Positions 14,615 to 21,838 of a DNA stretch of 44,243 nucleotides are shown here, piece after piece. Every line of letters begins with the position of its first letter. Position 1 is the first letter of the stretch. The stretch is from Anaerolineales bacterium (GTDB lineage: Bacteria; Chloroflexota; Anaerolineae; Anaerolineales; Villigracilaceae), in contig JADLBX010000062.1 of assembly GCA_020847435.1 (NCBI GenBank), positions 1-44,243 of the forward strand, read 5' to 3'. Both the position numbers and the translations under genes were made by a program. The notes under the pieces are model-generated. The model was not told where the DNA came from. It saw nothing but the letters and a program-made list of their open reading frames with translations, and did no database searches.

Positions 14615-15643
14615 TTAAGTTTGATTGGTTGCGCGTGCAATCATATTTAATACCTGTTTGTTGGCATTGGCATGATCCAAATGAATATTTGGGTGCTGAG
14701 AAGTAAAGACGCGGAAAATTTCATCGGCAAACGCCTGCCCAATGGAATCTACGTTATCGAAATCCAGCAAAATTTCCTTGAACCGTTCAAAGCGGGCAAG
14801 CAATCTTTTGGCTTGCGAGCGGGAAACCAAATTCTCGTTGCCGTATCGCGCCAGAAAAACGGGGACGCGTGTTTTTGAAAAGCCGTAATCGCCGTCAACG
14901 GTAAAATGGTCGAAGACCTGCTTGGTCGTGCGCTTCGAGTTGACGCCGATGGTCATTTGAACGACAGTGCCTTGATTCGCTTCATCAACATTTTCAAGCA
15001 GCCAATCGTCGTCTGGCTCAGAATGACTAAAATACAACTTGTCAGACTGGATGGAAAATTTATCGAACATTCGGGACGTAAAGAATATCCCCTCCCCAGT
15101 ATGGCGGGCGGGGTCGGTTGTCAGTTTACCTTTGGATAATTCAAGTATGACATGAAGTTGGTCGTCCAGACCGAGTTCCTTCTGAATTTTTGCAAAGATG
15201 CCTATCCCGTTATCCGTGATTCGTATTTCTATCGCCTTGTGCGTCCGTTTTAGGTAAATGGTCAACTCTGTCCCTTCCGAGTGATCAATCGCGTTATTAA
15301 CGATCTCCGTAAAACCATACTGACAAATTTGCAGCACGTTCACGGGCAGATTCTCCAACCGTGAACGGATATGCTCCCGCCATACTTTATCCTCCTGAAG
15401 GGATTGTAGTGGGAGGGTAGATGAAACTTCGACTACGGATTTTACTTCGTATCTTCTGTCGCGGGTTGCCCCCTGGGTCAAAAGAAATCCATCGAGAATC
15501 AGTTTTTGAATATGACGATGGCTGGCTTGACGCGAAATATCGAAAGTCGCGGCAACGAGATTCGTAATATCGGAAGGATGATCCTCCACATTTTCGAGGA
15601 TGAACTGGCGGATTTGTTCGTTTTTCTCTTGGCGAGCAGGCAT
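14615..15643 (-). CDS. HTH-GHKL ATPase-STAS-like (DUF4325) regulator
   Basis: A 342-residue protein with three parts. Residues 5-65 form a winged helix (DITNLVAATFDISRQASHRH). Residues 85-235 form a histidine-kinase-type ATPase domain with N-box FTEIVNNAIDHS (E113, N117), G1 DNGIGIF (144-150) and G2 HTGEGIFFTSRMFD (181-194), but no phospho-acceptor His region. Residues about 255-335 match the STAS-like DUF4325 domain (SRSQAKRLLARFERFKEILL, SIGQAFADEIFRVF). The combination resembles anti-sigma/anti-anti-sigma logic joined to a DNA-binding domain. Three iterons over its own promoter suggest autoregulation. Partner genes are not evident. Confidence 0.8.
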   Translation of the reverse strand: MPARQEKNEQIRQFILENVEDHPSDITNLVAATFDISRQASHRHIQKLILDGFLLTQGATRDRRYEVKSVVEVSSTLPLQSLQEDKVWREHIRSRLENLPVNVLQICQYGFTEIVNNAIDHSEGTELTIYLKRTHKAIEIRITDNGIGIFAKIQKELGLDDQLHVILELSKGKLTTDPARHTGEGIFFTSRMFDKFSIQSDKLYFSHSEPDDDWLLENVDEANQGTVVQMTIGVNSKRTTKQVFDHFTVDGDYGFSKTRVPVFLARYGNENLVSRSQAKRLLARFERFKEILLDFDNVDSIGQAFADEIFRVFTSQHPNIHLDHANANKQVLNMIARATNQT

Positions 15644-15658
15644 AACGACACCTTCTAC

Positions 15659-15714
15659 ATTGTAAACTTTTTACGTATATATTGTAAACTTTTCTCTGGA
15701 CATTGTCAACTTTT
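15659..15714 (-). promoter_or_regulatory. Three promoter iterons upstream of the HTH-GHKL-STAS gene
   Basis: ATTGTAAACTTTT occurs at 15659-15671 and 15681-15693, and ATTGTCAACTTTT at 15702-15714, a period of 21-22 bp (two helical turns). Read on the minus strand, TTGACA of the third repeat and TACAAT of the second are 17 bp apart, a consensus sigma-70-type promoter. The repeats therefore supply the -35 and -10 boxes themselves. Confidence 0.65.
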
Positions 15715-15729
15715 CCCCATAACAAACTT

Positions 15730-16650
15730 CTACTTCTTCCCCTCCACCCGACTCACCCGCGACGGCTGAACACTCACTCCCTTCGGCACAGCGGAAGCGG
15801 GGACACCTTCCTTGACCAAGCGTGCCAAATGTTTCACCATCACCGCCTGGCGCGGTCCCGATTGCGCGCCCAAATCTGCGAGCACGGGTTCGAGCCATAC
15901 CTGATACGAGCGGACACAAACATACACGGGGCGATTACGTCGGTCGGGCAAGTTGCGGATCAACGTTGAAAGTTTCTCGCCCACGTCTGTCGCTTCGGGG
16001 TGGATGAGCGGCGTCAACACGATTCCATACACGCCATGCGTCACGCTCACGTAACACTTCGGTCCGTCATTGCTCATCCAACCCAGCGGAGTCTTTGGAT
16101 GAGGCTCAACGGGTTGCAACAGCGGCGGCATAATTTGGTAATACAGACTCTGCACTGCTGGCAGACTCACCGAGCGGACTCGAGTCCACGCTTCAATCTC
16201 GAAAGCATCCTGCTGAGGCATCTCAGGCATTTCCCACATCCTCTGCCACGCGTAGACGGAGAATCCCGCCTTCCGCAGAGGCACGAACGCGTCGCTGACT
16301 TCATCCACTTCGGCAAGCACGTGGAACGCGCCCCATCCGCCAGCCTGCGCCGACAAATTCTCGATCAAGGCTGGCAATTCAGGATGATTCAGATTCGACA
16401 ACGGAGCCAGATACAAAAGTTTTGCAAACGTATCGTCGCTCGAATGGATGATGCCGCCCAGCACCGAGTCATGTTCGCCGTTTGCGATCGCTCCATACAC
16501 ATGCCGCGCGGGATTCATGTATGCCAACAGTTTCACCGCCCCCAGTGGATTACCCCGCGTCAACGTGCGCGCCGTATCCAACCCAATCGCCTCATCGCGG
16601 AAGCGATAGATGTATGGCAAATCCAGTAAAGCAAGCGGGCGGATGGACAT
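15730..16650 (-). CDS. GNAT-like acetyltransferase-fold protein
   Basis: A 306-residue protein. The N-terminus SIRPLALLDLPYIYRFRDE is a typical GNAT entry strand-helix. The segment FAKLLYLAPLSN, then LIENLSAQAGGWGAFHVLAEV, and PLRKAGFSVYAWQRMWEMP resemble the acetyl-CoA-binding core and final strand. A second half of about 130 residues ends in a basic tail and may be a second degenerate GNAT domain. Substrate unknown. It lies downstream of pdxT in the same direction, separated by a repeat, with no visible functional link to it. Confidence 0.6.
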   Translation of the reverse strand: MSIRPLALLDLPYIYRFRDEAIGLDTARTLTRGNPLGAVKLLAYMNPARHVYGAIANGEHDSVLGGIIHSSDDTFAKLLYLAPLSNLNHPELPALIENLSAQAGGWGAFHVLAEVDEVSDAFVPLRKAGFSVYAWQRMWEMPEMPQQDAFEIEAWTRVRSVSLPAVQSLYYQIMPPLLQPVEPHPKTPLGWMSNDGPKCYVSVTHGVYGIVLTPLIHPEATDVGEKLSTLIRNLPDRRNRPVYVCVRSYQVWLEPVLADLGAQSGPRQAVMVKHLARLVKEGVPASAVPKGVSVQPSRVSRVEGKK

Positions 16651-16656
16651 TTTGAG

Positions 16657-16725
16657 TTACAAGTTGCAAGTTGGAAGGTTACAGGTTTAACTTGCAACTT
16701 TCAAACCTGCCAACCTTCAAACGAT
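16657..16725. repeat. Intergenic hairpin-forming repeat (TTGCAAGTT words)
   Basis: The left arm, around AAGTTGCAAGTTGGAAGGTT, and the right arm, around AACTTTCAAACCTGCCAACC, are imperfect reverse complements. The element fills the gap between pdxT and the GNAT-like gene. Confidence 0.5.
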
Positions 16726-16726
16726 C

Positions 16727-17305
16727 TTAGTCAACCATCGTCAAAAAATATTTATGGAAGCGCAGATCGTCGGTCAGTTCGGGGTGAAACGACGTGGCGA
16801 GGAGATGTCCCTGTTGAGCCGCGACAATCCTCCCGTCGGGGATCGAAGCGAGAATCTTTGCGTCGCCGCTCACCGATTCGATGATCGGCGCTCGGATGAA
16901 AACCGCGTGATAATCATCCGTTGTGCCTGTGGCTTGTTTGAGTTCGGGAATATCCAAATCCGTTTCAAACGAATCAATCTGACGCCCGAACGCGTTGCGC
17001 TGAACTTTGATATCCATGAGACCGAGCAGGGGCTGGTCGCGGCTCACGTCTTTCGACAAAAAGATCGCTCCCGCACACGTTCCCCAGATCGCGCGGCGTT
17101 GACCGAATACTTTCAACGAGTCCATCAAATGATATGCGACGGCAAGTTTGCCGATCGTCGTGGACTCGCCGCCAGGGATGATGAGACCATCAAGCCCTTT
17201 GAGATGTTCGGGCAAACGCACTTCCGACGCTTCAACATTTAATTTCTTGAGCGCCGCAACATGCTCAGCAAAGTCGCCTTGCAAGGCGAGGACACCGATT
17301 TTCAT
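16727..17305 (-). CDS. pdxT: Pyridoxal 5'-phosphate synthase glutaminase subunit
   Basis: A 192-residue class-I glutamine amidotransferase that supplies ammonia to PdxS. Signature motifs: GVLALQGDFAEH at the N-terminus, IIPGGESTTIG, WGTCAGAIFL with the nucleophilic Cys (about residue 78), and the catalytic SFHPEL His/Glu near the C-terminus. The open frame extends to 17356, but those 17 residues are encoded by a repeat, so the Met at 17305 is chosen. It is 103 nt from pdxS; the gap is filled by the repeat. Confidence 0.93.
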   Translation of the reverse strand: MKIGVLALQGDFAEHVAALKKLNVEASEVRLPEHLKGLDGLIIPGGESTTIGKLAVAYHLMDSLKVFGQRRAIWGTCAGAIFLSKDVSRDQPLLGLMDIKVQRNAFGRQIDSFETDLDIPELKQATGTTDDYHAVFIRAPIIESVSGDAKILASIPDGRIVAAQQGHLLATSFHPELTDDLRFHKYFLTMVD

Positions 17306-17412
17306 AACGAATGCACGTAGACACGTAAACACGGAAACAAGTACACAAGATTTCACGTGTCTACGTGTTTACTTGTGTACCTGTCTACTTATTTACCTGT
17401 TTACTTGTCTAC
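17306..17412. repeat. GTAGAC/GTTTAC inverted repeat between pdxS and pdxT
   Basis: The left half (GTAGACACGTAAACACGG and on) and the right half (CACGTGTCTACGTGTTTACT and on) are imperfect reverse complements built of alternating 6-8-nt words. The end runs to the pdxS stop codon. Best-developed copy of this family in the window. Confidence 0.65.
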
Positions 17413-18296
17413 CAGCCTCTCCCCGCAATCTTCTCCGCCTCGGGCATCTGCGATACATTGCGCCCAACCATCGCCTCGCCGAGATTCTTGCTGACTTCCG
17501 CGAGAATGGACGCGTCTTGATAATGCGTCACCGCTTTGACGATTGCTTGCGCGCGCCGCGCGGGGTCGCCGCTCTTGAAGATTCCCGAACCGACGAACAC
17601 GCCATCCACGCCGAGTTGCATCATCAACGCGGCATCGGCAGGAGTCGCAACTCCGCCCGCCGCAAAATTAACGACAGGCATACGCCCCAACTCTTTGGTC
17701 TCTTTCACCAATTCATACGGCGCGCCGATCTCTTTGGCATAACGCATCAACTCTTCGTCAGCCATCGTGGTCAACTTGCGAATATCGCCCAACACCGTCC
17801 GCGCGTGACGCACCGCTTCGACCACATCGCCTGTGCCTGCCTCGCCCTTCGTGCGAATCATCGCCGCGCCTTCGCCCACACGCCTCAGCGCTTCGCCGAG
17901 ATTGCGGCATCCGCACACGAACGGCACTTTGAAATTATGTTTCAAAATGTGATTCGATTCATCGGCGGGCGTCAACACCTCCGACTCGTCAATGTAATCC
18001 ACGCCAAGCGCTTCGAGAATCTGCGCCTCGACAAAATGCCCGATGCGACATTTCGCCATCACGGGGATCGAAACTGAATCAATAATTTTCAAAATCAACT
18101 CAGGGTCGCTCATGCGCGCCACGCCGCCGTTCGCGCGAATGTCGGCAGGCACGCGCTCCAACGCCATCACCGCGCACGCGCCCGCGTCCTCGGCGATCTT
18201 CGCATGTTCCGCTGTCACCACATCCATGATGACGCCGCCCTTGAGCATTTGCGCGAGCCCCTTCTTCTCCGTCCACGTACCAGTCTTAACTTGCAT
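17409..18296 (-). CDS. pdxS: Pyridoxal 5'-phosphate synthase lyase subunit
   Basis: A 295-residue (beta/alpha)8 protein that builds PLP from ribose 5-phosphate, glyceraldehyde 3-phosphate and ammonia. The N-terminus [38 protein letters not shown], the Schiff-base Lys segment [22 protein letters not shown] and the phosphate-binding GEAGTG and GSGIFKS loops are all intact. A ribosome binding site, AAGGAG, precedes the ATG. It pairs with pdxT downstream. Confidence 0.96.
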   Translation of the reverse strand: MQVKTGTWTEKKGLAQMLKGGVIMDVVTAEHAKIAEDAGACAVMALERVPADIRANGGVARMSDPELILKIIDSVSIPVMAKCRIGHFVEAQILEALGVDYIDESEVLTPADESNHILKHNFKVPFVCGCRNLGEALRRVGEGAAMIRTKGEAGTGDVVEAVRHARTVLGDIRKLTTMADEELMRYAKEIGAPYELVKETKELGRMPVVNFAAGGVATPADAALMMQLGVDGVFVGSGIFKSGDPARRAQAIVKAVTHYQDASILAEVSKNLGEAMVGRNVSQMPEAEKIAGRGW

Positions 18297-18419
18297 TTTT
18301 TACTCCTTGATTTTTTACACGCGGGATTTTTATCCACGCGATGACTTAATCGCTGCGTTCGAGATTCTACCACGCAGGATGAAACGCTTCATTCGCAGGG
18401 ACGGCTGGTTCAGTTTCGT

Positions 18420-18486
18420 CAACATTCCCATCTCCCTGAGGGAGATCGCGAAGCACCCCGAAGGGGAGGGTCAGGGGTGAGGGCGA
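18420..18486. repeat. Palindromic intergenic element (ATCTCCCTGAGGGAGAT)
   Basis: A perfect 17-nt palindrome at about 18428-18444 is followed by CACCCCGAAGGGGAGGGTCA and GGGGTGAGGG words. Similar Cys/Gly-rich text recurs at 41432-41505 and inside pyrC. It sits between the divergent pdxS and GntR-regulator genes. 18297-18419 shows no gene. Confidence 0.45.
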
Positions 18487-18501
18487 TGGGATTCTTGCCT
18501 C

Positions 18502-18557
18502 TTGACAAATTTCTCCATCGGCATACAATTATGACAATGATACAATTAGTACAATTA
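18502..18557 (+). promoter_or_regulatory. Promoter with three TACAATTA repeats before the GntR gene
   Basis: -35 TTGACA (18502-18507), 16-bp spacer, -10 TACAAT (18524-18529). TACAATTA occurs at 18524-18531, 18541-18548 and 18550-18557, the last overlapping the start codon. There is no Shine-Dalgarno. Repeats spanning -10 to ATG are a plausible operator for the GntR/YtrA-type product. Confidence 0.55.
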
Positions 18558-18973
18558 TGACAAACAAGAAACTCACCCTCCAGATAGATTTCCGCTCAGG
18601 TCTGCCGATCTACACTCAGATCGTCAATCAGGTGCAGGCGCAAGTTGCCAGCGGAATACTCAAGCCAGACGACCAGCTCCCAACCGTGCGCGCGTTGGCT
18701 GAAGAATTACGCGTAAACTTCAACACGGTGGCGCGTGCCTATCGCATCTTGGATGAGGCGCGCATCATCTCCACACAACAGGGACGCGGCACGTTCATCA
18801 CGGAAATCCCGCCGCCGAAGGTGACGGAACGTCTGCGGCGAGAGTCGCTGGAGGCGTTGACGCAGAGGTATGTCAGCGAGGCGCTGAGGCAGGGATTCTC
18901 GAAGGGCGAGATCCGCCAAATGGTTAGCGACCAGCTGAAAAGTTGGAATGAATCGGGTAAATCCGAAGAATAA
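18557..18973 (+). CDS. YtrA-subfamily GntR transcriptional regulator
   Basis: A 138-residue regulator. The N-terminal winged helix has the GntR signature GLPIYTQIVNQVQAQVASGI, then LPTVRALAEELRVNFNTVARAYRILDEA (about 15-80). The short helical C-terminal region (about 85-138) lacks a ligand domain, which is typical for YtrA. Members repress adjacent membrane or transport genes. The downstream slipin, SdpI-like and YhfC-like genes are the probable targets. Start at 18557 without Shine-Dalgarno. Confidence 0.88.
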   Translation: MTNKKLTLQIDFRSGLPIYTQIVNQVQAQVASGILKPDDQLPTVRALAEELRVNFNTVARAYRILDEARIISTQQGRGTFITEIPPPKVTERLRRESLEALTQRYVSEALRQGFSKGEIRQMVSDQLKSWNESGKSEE

Positions 18974-18984
18974 AGGAGAATGAA

Positions 18985-19929
18985 ATGGATACAAAATTTA
19001 TGAAAAGTGTGGCGCAGAAGAGCAAGTCCCAAAAAGCAGACCTGCGCGTCCCCGCCATCGCAGGCACGTTGTTTGGCGTTTTTCTGCTGGTTGCGGTGTT
19101 TGGCGCCATTTTCGGCGATGAGAAGATCAACGACAACATTTTGGGCGCATGGGTCTTGGGCTGGACGCTGATCGGCACGTATATTTTGTTCGCGCTCAAG
19201 GTGGCGTCACAATGGGAAAAGGCTGTGGTTTTGCGGCTCGGAAAATTTCATGGGCTGAAAGGACCTGGCGCGTTTTGGATCGTGCCGATCATTGACACGA
19301 TTCCCACGTGGATCGATCACCGTGTGATGGTCACGCCGTTCGCCGCGCAGAAAACGCTGACGAAGGATACCGTGCCTGTGGACGTGGACGCGGTGCTGTT
19401 CTGGGTCGTGTGGGACGCGGAGAAAGCCGCGCTCGAAGTGGAAAACTACCGCGCCGCCGTAGACTGGGCGGCACAAACAGCGCTACGCGACATTATCGGG
19501 CGTATGATGCTGGCGGATATTCTTGTCGGTCGCAGTGTGATTGACAAGGAACTTCAACAAGTGATTGACGAACGCACAACGCCTTGGGGTGTGACTGTGC
19601 AATCTGTGGAAATTCGTGATATTGTCATCCCGCAGGATTTGGAAGATACCATGTCCCGTCAGGCGCAGGCGGAGCGCGAGCGCCAAGCCCGCGTGATCCT
19701 CGGTGAATCCGAAAAGCAGATCGCCGAATCGTTTGCGGAGGCGTCGAAAGCGTACGTGGAGAACCCGACTGCCTTGCACCTTCGGGCAATGAATATGCTC
19801 TTTGAAGGTTTGAAGGAAAAAGGCGCGCTGGTCATCGTGCCATCGTCGGCGGTGGATACGATGAATCTCGGCGGAATCAGCGGTGTCGTTTCGATGGCGC
19901 AGAATAATTTGCCGAAGGAAAATAAATAA
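18985..19929 (+). CDS. SPFH/band-7 (slipin-like) membrane protein
   Basis: A 314-residue protein. Two hydrophobic segments (about 24-45 and 52-72) anchor it. The SPFH domain follows: ASQWEKAVVLRLGKFHGLKG, a PGAFWIVP turn, VPVDVDAVLFWVV and ALRDIIGRMMLADIL. A charged helix (ERERQARVILGESEKQIAES, about 232-255) drives oligomerisation in this family. Slipins organise membrane microdomains and often accompany NfeD, which is absent here. AAAGGAGAATGAA provides a good ribosome binding site 12 nt after the regulator gene, so they are co-transcribed. Confidence 0.9.
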   Translation: MDTKFMKSVAQKSKSQKADLRVPAIAGTLFGVFLLVAVFGAIFGDEKINDNILGAWVLGWTLIGTYILFALKVASQWEKAVVLRLGKFHGLKGPGAFWIVPIIDTIPTWIDHRVMVTPFAAQKTLTKDTVPVDVDAVLFWVVWDAEKAALEVENYRAAVDWAAQTALRDIIGRMMLADILVGRSVIDKELQQVIDERTTPWGVTVQSVEIRDIVIPQDLEDTMSRQAQAERERQARVILGESEKQIAESFAEASKAYVENPTALHLRAMNMLFEGLKEKGALVIVPSSAVDTMNLGGISGVVSMAQNNLPKENK

Positions 19930-19931
19930 CG

Positions 19932-19993
19932 CGTAGGGGCACAGCGAATGATTCAAGGACTTTGACGAGAGATCGTCTCGCTGTGCCCCTACG
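19932..19993. repeat. Perfect 16-bp inverted repeat (CGTAGGGGCACAGCGA)
   Basis: CGTAGGGGCACAGCGA (19932-19947) and its exact reverse complement (19978-19993) flank a 30-nt spacer. It lies between the slipin and SdpI-like genes and is probably a dispersed palindromic element or an intercistronic processing/termination hairpin. Confidence 0.7.
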
Positions 19994-20009
19994 AAAGAAA
20001 GGAAATCAA

Positions 20010-20654
20010 ATGTCAACCAAACTCACAACCATCATTAGCCTAACCTTGATCGTGCTGGCAGTTATTGCAGGACTTCTGCTCTGGAACCGACTGCCCGACC
20101 CCATGCCCTCGCACTGGAACGCCGCGGGCGAGATCGACGGCTACATGTCCAAATTCTGGGGCGTTTTTCTCCTGCCGATCATCACAGCCATATTGACGCC
20201 GCTCCTCCTTGCCATTCCGCATATTGACCCGCTCAAAGCCAACATCGCCAAATTCAGCGGCATCTTCAATGCGTTTATCGTAGCGTTTGTGGCATACATG
20301 CTTTACGTCTACGCCCTGATTTTGTTTGCCGCCTTAGGCAGGACATTCAACATGACAGCCATGCTCCTGCCCGTCGTCGGTCTGCTGTTCATCGGCATCG
20401 GCTATATGATGAGCAAAGCCAAACGCAACTTCTTCATCGGCATCCGCACGCCATGGACGCTTTCCAGCGAGACGGTCTGGGACGAAACGCATAAACTCGG
20501 CTCCAAATTGTTCATGCTGGGCGGCGCGGCGACGATCATCAGCGCGTTCCTCGGCGAGACTGGTATCTGGCTCATGCTAGGCGCCATGCTCATCGCCGCG
20601 TTCGTGCCGATCGTTTATTCCTATATCCTGTGGCGGCGGGAGACGAGGGCGTAA
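20010..20654 (+). CDS. SdpI-family (DUF1648-containing) membrane protein
   Basis: A 214-residue protein with about six membrane helices. The first helix is followed by LPDPMPSHWNAAGEIDGYMSK, the conserved DUF1648 loop. The C-terminal part contains GYMMSKAKRNFFIGIRTPWTLS, then ETVWDETHKLGSKLF, the SdpI signature. SdpI of Bacillus gives immunity to the SdpC toxin and acts as a signal receptor; most homologues are uncharacterised. The Met at 20010 after AAAGGAAATCAA is preferred over an earlier frame opening at 19962 that runs through the inverted repeat. Confidence 0.85.
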   Translation: MSTKLTTIISLTLIVLAVIAGLLLWNRLPDPMPSHWNAAGEIDGYMSKFWGVFLLPIITAILTPLLLAIPHIDPLKANIAKFSGIFNAFIVAFVAYMLYVYALILFAALGRTFNMTAMLLPVVGLLFIGIGYMMSKAKRNFFIGIRTPWTLSSETVWDETHKLGSKLFMLGGAATIISAFLGETGIWLMLGAMLIAAFVPIVYSYILWRRETRA

Positions 20655-20679
20655 CCCAAAACGGAGCGGGCGTCCCCTG

Positions 20680-20701
20680 CTCCGTTTCACGTGAAACGGA
20701 G
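20680..20701. promoter_or_regulatory. parS-like ParB-binding palindrome
   Basis: The 16-mer CGTTTCACGTGAAACG (20683-20698) sits at the centre of a perfect 22-bp palindrome. It matches the bacterial parS consensus TGTTTCACGTGAAACA at 14 of 16 positions, all of the core. It lies between the SdpI-like and DUF4177-like genes, about 2.7 kb from dnaN. Use as a centromere site is inferred; a terminator-like hairpin is less likely because no T-run follows. Confidence 0.7.
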
Positions 20702-20707
20702 ATTGAC

Positions 20708-20929
20708 ATGACAGACGAAATCAAAACGTGGGAATATCGAGTCCAAACGATCGGAAGTTTCTTCGGCACAAAGGACGAACAGATTCAGGAAACGCTGGAC
20801 GAATGGGGTCAGGAAGGCTGGGAAGCGATCAATGTTTTCACGCCTGAGAACAGCGGCAAGATCACCATCGTGGCGAAACGTCCGCTGACGGAACGCGCGC
20901 GGCGGATGCGCTCAATACCGTCGCAATAA
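20708..20929 (+). CDS. Small DUF4177-like protein
   Basis: A 73-residue protein from MTDEIKTWEYRVQTIG. The pattern WEYRVQTIG, LDEWGQEGWEAINVF and KITIVAKRP matches the DUF4177 family (KWEYKvv..., LN.lG.eGWELv). Function unknown. The frame opens at 20630, but that part overlaps the previous gene and the parS-like palindrome. It is followed by an AAAGGAGAAG ribosome binding site for the next gene. Confidence 0.75.
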   Translation: MTDEIKTWEYRVQTIGSFFGTKDEQIQETLDEWGQEGWEAINVFTPENSGKITIVAKRPLTERARRMRSIPSQ

Positions 20930-20944
20930 TTAAAGGAGAAGACA

Positions 20945-21724
20945 ATGCTCATCGCAGCGTATGTTGTCAGTTTTTCGGGCATGATCGTGTTGCCCATCAT
21001 TTTATGGTTCGTCTTCACGCGCAAGTTTGCGCTTTCGTGGAAATTGGTCCTCGCAGGCGGACTCACGTTCATCGCTTCGCAGGTTTTGCACATTCCGCTC
21101 GTAGTCGGATTAGCCAATTTCATGAAGGGAATGCCGCTGTGGGTTAATGCGATCATCTTTGGTCTGCTGGCGGGACTCTTCGAGGAAACCGCCCGCTACA
21201 TTTTGTTCAAGTTCGTCTTGAAGAAGTCGCGCTCTTGGAAAGAAAGCGTCCTCGTCGGATTGGGTCACGGCGGGACGGAGGCGCTTCTGGTCGGTATTTC
21301 TGTCGCGTTCACGGTTGTCAACATGATCGCGCTAAGGAACACGGATCTATCTACTGTGCCAAGCATTCCAGCGGACCAACTTGAGTTGGCGAAGCAACAA
21401 GTGGAAGCGTTCTGGTCTGCACAGCCGTTCACGGCATTACTCGGATTCATCGAACGAATCTTTGCGATGTGTTTGCATGTAAGTTTATCGTTGATGGTGC
21501 TGTATGGACTTGCGAAGAAACAAGCCATCTGGTTTTGGCTGGCGCTACTGTGGCACGCGTTCGTGGACGCGGTCGCGGTCTATGTTGGGCAGTCAGTTGG
21601 GATTTTGCAAACGGAAGGTCTCGTGGCGGTCTTTGCCATGATCAGCTTGTGGATCGTTTTCAGAATGAAGCCGAAGTTTGAACAGATGGTCGAAGTCAGC
21701 GCGCAGGGGATGGCTGAAGAGTAG
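20945..21724 (+). CDS. YhfC-family intramembrane protein
   Basis: A 259-residue polytopic protein with about seven helices. Possible metal-binding residues lie in conserved segments: LFEETARYILF (about 80-90), GLGHGGTEALLVG (about 105-117) and LWHAFVDAVAVY (about 200-211). This EE...H...H/D layout matches YhfC (DUF2324-like), related to CPBP-type intramembrane proteases. Substrate unknown. It is the last gene of the GntR-slipin-SdpI-DUF4177 run and ends before a hairpin. Confidence 0.8.
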   Translation: MLIAAYVVSFSGMIVLPIILWFVFTRKFALSWKLVLAGGLTFIASQVLHIPLVVGLANFMKGMPLWVNAIIFGLLAGLFEETARYILFKFVLKKSRSWKESVLVGLGHGGTEALLVGISVAFTVVNMIALRNTDLSTVPSIPADQLELAKQQVEAFWSAQPFTALLGFIERIFAMCLHVSLSLMVLYGLAKKQAIWFWLALLWHAFVDAVAVYVGQSVGILQTEGLVAVFAMISLWIVFRMKPKFEQMVEVSAQGMAEE

Positions 21725-21767
21725 ATCAAGGATTCCGAAACTGAATCAAGCCTACCCTGAGTCCGAA

Positions 21768-21808
21768 GCGATAATCATCTCTCTGAATTTAGAGGGATGA
21801 TTATTTGT
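21768..21808 (+). terminator. Hairpin terminator after the YhfC-family gene
   Basis: GATAATCATCTCTCT pairs with AGAGGGATGATTATT across GAATTT, with G-T wobble, then TTGTCT. The 3' side overlaps the likely promoter of the next gene. Confidence 0.6.
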
Positions 21809-21826
21809 CTATACAAATATCGGAAG

Positions 21827-21832
21827 TAAAAT
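21827..21832 (+). promoter_or_regulatory. -10 box (TAAAAT) of a leaderless glycosyltransferase gene
   Basis: TAAAAT ends 6 nt before the ATG at 21839. A -35-like TTGTCT lies at 21805-21810 (16-bp spacer). No Shine-Dalgarno. Confidence 0.5.
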
Positions 21833-21838
21833 AAGCGT

